64,000 nt of DNA from Pseudorasbora parva (taxonomy: Eukaryota > Chordata > Actinopteri > Cypriniformes > Gobionidae), in assembly GCF_024679245.1 (NCBI RefSeq), contig NC_090180.1, positions 15,052,007 through 15,116,006 of the forward strand, in the 5' to 3' direction. Positions 57,830-64,000 of this stretch are shown piece after piece (position 1 is the stretch's first letter; every line of letters begins with the position of its first letter). A program made the translations under genes and the position numbers. A model generated the notes under the pieces. The model made no database searches, was not told the origin of the DNA, and saw only the letters and a program-made list of their open reading frames with translations.

Positions 57830-60800
57830 ATAGGCATTTAAATTCCTCTTAATCATCAAGGGCACAAACAAACTAACTGTGAATTGCAAGAATACAAAAC
57901 AGCACACATCCATGACGTCAGCTAAAATAAGCTGTTCCCTGAAGTAGCATGTAACTCGCACACATGCAGCGACTCTGTCAGCTCCACTGGCATGAAGCAG
58001 CATTCTGGCAACATTTCAATAATAAGAAAATCAGCAGGGAGCTCATGTTACACATTCTTGGCCTTTTCTCTTTGAGATGTAAAAAAGGATTCTAGCTACA
58101 TCTTGATGCTCAAGTGGAAAGGTATGCTAGTCGGCTCGGAAAAGCTTTTAAAACATGAAAAAATTATTATCCTGCCTACGAGTCGGACAAGTATGACTGT
58201 CTGAGAGCTTTCAGTCTTCTGGGACTGTGAGTGAGGGAGAAATGGATGGATGGTGCATGTGGCGTTTAATTTGTAAAGAAGAAAGATGAAGTGAAATGAT
58301 GAAAAAGATTTCTTCAGGAAATATCCATTTACATTAATATCAGATCTTGGCCGCCTGACTAAAATAGTCATATCAAACACTGTTCACATAATGCATTTTG
58401 TGTTGAAAAATGAAGTGCTAAATAAATGCATTCCTACAGTTGATGGAATGCATGAATTGATAAAACTTAGAGATAGTTCACCCAAAAAATTACCACATTC
58501 TCGAGCCATCTTAGGTGTATATGAAATTCTTCTTTCAGTTATATTAAAACATATCCTAAAAGTAGCTCTTAACTTGCCGATTTAGAAGAAATTCTTAAAA
58601 ATAATGGGCGTGTCAGTCCTCATTTTCTGTACACCATTGAGGCAATAGTCTTTTCCCCTTATAAATACAAAAAAAAATATTTAGATTTACAGATTTTAGG
58701 AATTTAGCCCAGCTGGGAATAGGAACCAGCTGAGAGTGAGGAGTCGGGGTGGTGGAGGGATACAGAAGCTATTGAGGTAACTAGGTGAGTCGGCTGTTTA
58801 CACTGTATCCCTTCTTTCAAGCTGATTAGATAGACCATTTGAACACGCTCCTCCCAACCTTTGTTTATTAACATAGTTTGGTGCTTTTTTTTATAATTTT
58901 TTTTATCTTTATTTGATAGGGACAATGCTCATTGATCAACAACAGGTTACTTGCTGTAAACAAGCCAGAGTTAGCTACTACAGCTAATTTCCATCTGTTG
59001 TCCCTAGCCAGATCTTAAAAGGCACCCTAAGATAAAAAAAGTCAAAAATACATATAAGAATTAACAGATGCAGTAGCAAAGTAATAAATACAACAAAACT
59101 TTTAAAACAATGTAAGAAAACACTCAAACAGACAAAATATTACTCCTCTCACCCTCAAAAAGAGGGTATTCTCTTCATACATATGTGTACACACATACAT
59201 ACACACATATATACATATATACATACATACATACACACATGTTCATAAGCAAAATGTATTTATGGACCTAAGTATTTGGTGTATGGTTACAATTGTAATT
59301 ATTCCTAATCCAGAATTTAAGATGTATTTTAAAAGTGGATAGGCTATTGCACTCCCTTAACTCAGTGGGAAGACTATTCCAAAAAATTATGGCTCTGATA
59401 GAAAAGGCTGTGTTTCCAAGCCTACTTTGTCTATATTGTACTATACAATCTCCTCTGGTGGTTGCTCTAGTTACTCTAGTAACCTTATCTTTCTGTTTTA
59501 TAAACTGGCACAGTGATGGTGGAGCAAGCCCATGGAGTACCTTAAAGACAAGACAGGCATCAGCATAATTTCTAAAGTTTTCAAAGCTGAACATATTATG
59601 TTTTTTGATAATGTGACAGTGATGGTAGCTATTACCCTTATGGTCCAATGTCTTTAATGCCTGTTTATAAAGTGACTCCAATGGTTGCAATGTTGTTTTA
59701 TTAGCTTGTGACCAGCTAGTTAAACAGTACGAGAAGTGTGAGAATATCATAGCATGCAAAAAAAGCTTTGCGGCCTTCATCGGTAGATATGATCTTATAT
59801 GTTTAAAATGTACCAAATTAAATTTGACAATATTAGCAACCTTTTTAATATGTTTTTTAAATGATAAATGCGAGTCTAGGATGATTCCCAGGTATTTAAA
59901 GTCAGATACCACTCTAACCTTCGCTTGGTTAACAATTACCTCAGGGTCATAACTCACTGTTATTTTTTTTGTAAAATACATACATACTGTTTTACTTATG
60001 TTCAGATGTAAACAAGAATTTGTTAGCCATACGGATACCTTGCTCATGGCCTCAGCCAATTGGTGTGCAGCTTGTTGTTTATTTTTAGCATGCACATATA
60101 GTACTGTGTCATCTGCATACATTTGTAAATGTACAGATGGACAAACAGTGGGCAAGTCATTTATAAAGAGACTGAACAAAAGGGGGCCCAATATAGATCC
60201 TTGAGGGACACCTATTTTACAGTTTAGAGATGTAGAGTGAGTGTTGTTAATACGCGTACTCTGTTTTCTGTCAGTTAAGTATGATTTCATCCATTTAATA
60301 GAATTCGCACAAAAATTAAAATAAGATAGTTTTGACAAAAGAACATTATGATCGACAGTGTCAAATGCTTTTTTTAAATCTAAAAATATTGCTCCCACCA
60401 CACCTCCTTTATCGAGAAACATTTTGATATTCTCGATAAAAAAGCAGTTGGCAGTTTCTGTTGAATAATTACTTCTAAAGCCAAACTGCATAGGATGCAG
60501 TGGTGTATGGCCTTTATTAAGATGAGTAGTTAGCTGTTTCGCCACCCATTTCTCTGCTACCTTGGATACTACAGGTAATATACTGATGGGCCTGTAGTTC
60601 TCCACCCGTGTTTTATCACCGGCCTTAAAAATGGGGGTTACCACAGCTTTTTTCCATGCATTTGGGAAAATACCTTGCCTAATTGACAAATTTATTAAAT
60701 GTGTAAGAGGTTTAATGAAAAACTGTTTATAAGTTTTTAAAAAAACAGAATCAAGACCAAAGGCATCTTTAGCTTTCGAATTCCTTAGGGAGTTTATGGT

Positions 60801-63800
60801 ATTCTCTACCTCAAGGTCATTAATTTCCTCAATTCTAAAAACGGGTTTATCATTATCAACAGGAATGCTCACTATATTACTAGTAATGCACTTCTGAGCC
60901 AATTCCTCAACTGATTGAATAAAAAAGTTGTTAAAGGTGCTTGCTATAATGTCGTCTTCTCTGGTTATGATTCCATTTAATTTTATTTCAAGTGCTGGTG
61001 CGCAATGCTGAGTTTCTTTTCCAATTAATTTATTAAGATTATCCCAGATTAATTTCCCATCTCCCTTTGCATCATCAATTACTTTTATATAAAAATCTGC
61101 TTTGGCTTTCCTTAAATTTCTAACTACTCTATTTCTGAGTGATGTGCAATCTTTAGTGAGGAATCTCTGTCCTTCATCTGTTTCCAGAGGGCCTCATTGA
61201 GCCAGGGCAGAGAATTTTTCTGTCTTGGTCTGTGTATCATTCTTCTGCTATATGAGGATATCGTAGTACTAACAATGCTTGAGAACAGATTGCAACTGTC
61301 CTCTACATCTTCAATAGTTAGAAATTCAGTCCAGTCAATATCATCTAAAGCAGACTTGAAGTTATCTACATTATTTTTAGGAATACTGCAATCTCTCCAA
61401 ACATGTATATATTCAGCTAATTGTTAGCTTCTTACTTGGTTAAATAGTGACACAGCCTACATTTTAAAATTTTAAAACTTTATTTGAATATGGCAACATG
61501 ATACCTTGTTCTAAAATATTTATGATTAAATCACTGACAGAGAACCCTCCCCTATCAGCCAATCACTGTGGGCATAATTAGTAAGTGTGTTAACATCATC
61601 CAAAGCAACGAGGTCAACCGAAGACTTCTCTATATTCCTTAGTAAAAGTTGGTCTCAGCAGCTTTGTAAATAGGTTTTAAGAGGAAACTCTAACCGAAAA
61701 CTTTTACTGCTATTTAGGAGAACTATTAGTGGTAAGATAAAATGTTGTGTGTATACAGCCCCAGAATATAAAAGAGGACTCATTTGATTCAGGCCAGTAA
61801 GCAGGCACAGAAACCATATAGTATCACTGTTAAAAACAATGCATAACCCTGGTAACCACCCCAGCCAGAACATTTTTAATAATTAAATGTTTCCCATGAT
61901 CACACCAGTGTGATGATCAAAGTTCTTATATTTCTTCACTCCCTTGACCAGTAAACTAAAACCAGAAACATTCTAGACCTATGCTCACTTTTGACCTAGA
62001 AGTTTAATGTAATCTAAATCTAAGGAAGTTACAGAAACATAGCTTTACTTTTCCAGCAGGACCGGTGGCCTGGTCATCTGGGTGATTCTCTTCCAGTACC
62101 AGATCATGATAATGAGGATACTGGGAGTGAGGAACGTCTTCATGGCAAACCAAACCTTGGTGAAGCCACCATTTTGGTGAATGCTCTGTAAAGTTACATT
62201 GAGAGGGAGATTATAGTGACATCATGAGAAACACATTAAGGAGACTTAATTGATGGGTATGGTTGTTTGCTGAGAGTCAAATAAGAGGCGCAAGCCAAAC
62301 AAAAGTGAAGATTAAGAGGTGATGAAATCTAGATGTCTTCAGTCCACTAACATTTGTATAACCATTGCCCTGTCCAGAAGTGTCTGCCAATTAAAACAAG
62401 CCAAGACTGGGCCGAAATCTTCCCATGCAAACAATGCTTAAACAAAACCGCCTACAGAATGGTGAGTTTTAAACATGTGTATCCATCACAGTCATAGTCT
62501 GAAAACTCACCACAAGACGGATGTCTCTGATTTCTCCAATGCCGATGTTGACTTTTTTGCGTTCGCTGACAGGTAGCCGGATGTTGAGGAGATAATACTT
62601 ATGGGCCACGCTGCCAAGCTCCATAAAAGGCAACTGGTCGCAATCATAGTAACGGCCTTCATTCTCAGTAGTCTGAAATTCAAGAAATACAATAATATAT
62701 GTTTTTTTTATTTTATTTTTTAAAAATTTAATCTTCATGCCTTAAAATAGCTTAAATGTTTTAAAAAAGTAACTACATGATTCATTCATGTAGTTAGGCA
62801 TGTGCCGATATCAATTTTTCATGTTGCGATTAATTGATGAAGTTTTATCACGATATACGATATTATCACGATATTGAAATAAGTTGCAAAAAAAGTGTTG
62901 CCATAGCATAACAGCTTTAAGAACTATTTTGTAAGAACTGAATGTTTAAATACAATAATGCACCAAAAATATATACAGCTCTGGAAAAAAATTAAGAGAC
63001 CCCTCATTGAGAAATCAATGTTAAGTGGTCTCTTGATATTTTTCAGAGCTGTAAAAGTACAATTTTCAAACAGATTAAATTGCAAAACAATTAGGCTATA
63101 AAGAACAACAGGTAGGCTTACAAATTACAATAAGGGTTCATTAGTTAATGCATTAACTAAGATTGAGCAACAGCTACATTTGGTACAGAAAATAATGTTT
63201 TTGTTAATGTTAGTTAAGAAATACTGATCATTGTTAGTTTTATCTTAGGTCCATTAACAAAGTTATTTTGATTTTGATTTTAATGTTATTAAACAGTAAC
63301 TAAGAAATGAACATAGAATGATTCATTCTTTATAAGTATTTTTCATTGTCAGTTTGGTGAATAATGAAATAACATGTTAACTAATGAAGTCGTATGTCTC
63401 AAAGTTTGACTGAACAATAACAGAACGTTTTAATCATTAGGGTATGTTGTAGTCCAGATTAAAACATAAAAATGTTTAAGTTTGAAAATAAATAGCCAAT
63501 TAAGTATTTGGTGCTTGATGAACAACATTGAGATTACAAAAACGAATGGATGTTTTAAAAACTACACGCGGTTTTTGTTTGCGGGTTTCCGGGGTAACAG
63601 CCGCATTCTGCAGTTCATCAGCGCCCTCTGCTGTCACTGAGTGGCACTTCAGCAGCGCGTCTCCTTCACCGGTTCAGTCATGTGCAAACGCACGTTGGGC
63701 TTGTTTATATCTGAGCGCGTGTCCCTTTGACGCGGAATACAGCAGTGTTGAGCATTTATACGGTTGATGGGCAAAGTATTCTTGAATGCATTATAAAAAA

Positions 63801-64000
63801 ATTATAAATTGTTAATAAATTATTATTTACGATATTTTAAAGTGCCCACGATAACAATATCGTGCATATTCATTATCGTGATAAATCGCATTATCGAAAA
63901 TCGGCACATGTCTACATGTAGTATACACTGATCCATGAATATGCAAATTATCCCCGCCTCCATTGACTCACACCAGCTCAGAGAGCCACTCGGTCAACTT
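54807..64000 (-). CDS. wls: Wntless (Wnt cargo receptor), 3' eight exons
   Basis: Exons: 62672-62511, 62185-62049, 56763-56595, 56480-56383, 56261-56198, 55905-55762, 55234-55151, 55043-54807. All junctions keep phase (GT/AG) and total 1,095 bp, 364 codons plus stop. Landmarks: [15 protein letters not shown] and LLNIRLPV (end of luminal domain), [12 protein letters not shown], then membrane segments around [98 protein letters not shown] and [14 protein letters not shown]. The tail begins [14 protein letters not shown] preceding exon may end at about 63972-64000 (KLTEWLSEL), but its donor phase is uncertain. Exons 1-2 are not to the right within the window; matching ones lie at 7.6-10.9 kb. 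The 5.3-kb intron (56764-62048) holds a LINE. Confidence 0.93.
55395..55640 (+). repeat. R1 fragment ending in (TA)n
   Basis: It contains R1 landmarks ('ttcagaaaggacgcattaca', 'gatttctgaaagatcatgag') and leads into an uninterrupted (TA) tract at about 55,641-55,709. It lies in a wls intron. Confidence 0.7.
57240..57832 (+). repeat. R1 pieces, a MITE fragment and (TA)n
   Basis: R1-like 'attcagcaaggacgcattaa' lies near 57,270. It is interrupted at about 57,316-57,620 by a MITE of the 'gttaattcacc' family. R1 text resumes ('ttcttttgaacttctattc', 'agcagcaaatcagcatatta') to 57,775, followed by a (TA) tract at 57,776-57,822. Confidence 0.6.
58880..61425 (-). mobile_element. 5'-truncated LINE in wls intron
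   Basis: On the minus strand, recognisable ORF2 text starts near 61,425 with pre-RT sequence, continues through the reverse transcriptase to a stop at 59268, then a 3' UTR with a CATA microsatellite (about 59,170-59,240), ending near 58,880-58,900. The endonuclease and ORF1 are absent (5' truncation). It is inserted in sense orientation in the large wls intron. Confidence 0.75.
59268..60902 (-). CDS. LINE reverse transcriptase fragment
   Basis: A 544-codon frame beginning at a TTG, so not a natural start. In-frame text continues upstream ([20 protein letters not shown]), and a further related stretch with stops lies at about 61,000-61,425. RT motifs: [10 protein letters not shown] and [49 protein letters not shown], the catalytic YADDT, and FKYLGIILD. 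The C-terminal region ends [20 protein letters not shown]. The motif style fits the CR1/L2/Rex1 group; the clade was not resolved. The protein cannot support autonomous movement because the endonuclease is missing. Confidence 0.82.
   Translation of the reverse strand: MAQKCITSNIVSIPVDNDKPVFRIEEINDLEVENTINSLRNSKAKDAFGLDSVFLKTYKQFFIKPLTHLINLSIRQGIFPNAWKKAVVTPIFKAGDKTRVENYRPISILPVVSKVAEKWVAKQLTTHLNKGHTPLHPMQFGFRSNYSTETANCFFIENIKMFLDKGGVVGAIFLDLKKAFDTVDHNVLLSKLSYFNFCANSIKWMKSYLTDRKQSTRINNTHSTSLNCKIGVPQGSILGPLLFSLFINDLPTVCPSVHLQMYADDTVLYVHAKNKQQAAHQLAEAMSKVSVWLTNSCLHLNISKTVCMYFTKKITVSYDPEVIVNQAKVRVVSDFKYLGIILDSHLSFKKHIKKVANIVKFNLVHFKHIRSYLPMKAAKLFLHAMIFSHFSYCLTSWSQANKTTLQPLESLYKQALKTLDHKGNSYHHCHIIKKHNMFSFENFRNYADACLVFKVLHGLAPPSLCQFIKQKDKVTRVTRATTRGDCIVQYRQSRLGNTAFSIRAIIFWNSLPTELRECNSLSTFKIHLKFWIRNNYNCNHTPNT
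61426..62048. other. wls intron, no feature
   Basis: AT-rich intronic sequence between the LINE and the wls exon at 62049-62185. Nothing else was recognised. Confidence 0.5.
62795..63914. mobile_element. hAT-type non-autonomous element (1.12 kb) in wls intron
   Basis: Ends TAGGCATGTGCCGAT and ATCGGCACATGTCTA (approximate inverts). Perfect 8-bp duplications CATGTAGT lie at 62787-62794 and 63915-63922. The sub-terminal regions are rich in 'atcacgatat' motifs. It carries a nested 77-bp hairpin at 62975-63051. No transposase. Confidence 0.85.
62975..63051. mobile_element. 77-bp hairpin MITE (Tc1/mariner type)
   Basis: Arms CAGCTCTGGAAAAA...TTAAGAGACC and their complement 'ggtctcttgat...tttcagagctg' are flanked by TA on both sides (62973-62974 and 63052-63053). 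Nested in the hAT element. Confidence 0.75.

Overview
This is teleost, most probably cyprinid (zebrafish/carp-like), nuclear DNA. It has two intron-rich vertebrate genes, both on the minus strand, in AT-rich sequence packed with repeat families typical of cyprinids: MITEs ending in a 'gatagttcaccc' type motif and flanked by TTAA, 8-bp-TSD hAT MITEs, Tc1 elements, LINEs, and a dispersed repeat with a 'cagcaaggatgcatt' core. There are no bacterial-style operons and no CRISPR array.

Layout. 1-7.6 kb: intron of wls with three copies of one MITE family. 7.6-10.9 kb: wls (Wntless) exons 2 and 1, then its promoter at about 10.9-11.2 kb. 11.2-16.5 kb: microsatellites and a dead Tc1 transposase gene split by a fold-back element. 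16.5-32.4 kb: the last 13 coding exons of a scinderin/gelsolin-type actin-severing gene (555 codons, open throughout). Its introns hold a 3.6-kb LINE with an in-frame ORF1-ORF2 fusion and a series of TTAA-flanked MITEs. 33.2-34.5 kb: two MITEs. 34.7-45.4 kb: a 10.7-kb Mutator-like (MULE) transposon ending in inverted arrays of 162-174-bp units, with a transposase-SWIM-Ulp1 protease-PHD gene, an intact Tc1 element and two nested hAT elements. 46.1 kb: a small hAT MITE. 47.3-52.0 kb: a decayed Ty3/gypsy-type LTR retrotransposon. 54.8-64 kb: the 3' eight exons of wls (364 codons), with a second LINE in one intron.

Two points stand out. First, wls is present as exons 1-2 on the left and the remaining exons on the right, in an order that one minus-strand gene cannot have. 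Swapping the halves of the window at about 33-54 kb would repair both wls and the scinderin gene, so the window records either a tandem duplication or an assembly misjoin. Second, the MULE-like element combines a protease-bearing transposase with satellite-like inverted ends, and is the best candidate here for something poorly described.

Functionally, wls encodes the Wnt cargo receptor of the secretory pathway and the scinderin-type gene encodes a calcium-regulated actin-severing protein. Nothing in the sequence links the two beyond adjacency. All other coding sequence is transposon-derived. All calls come from reading translations and splice signals by eye; no database search was run.
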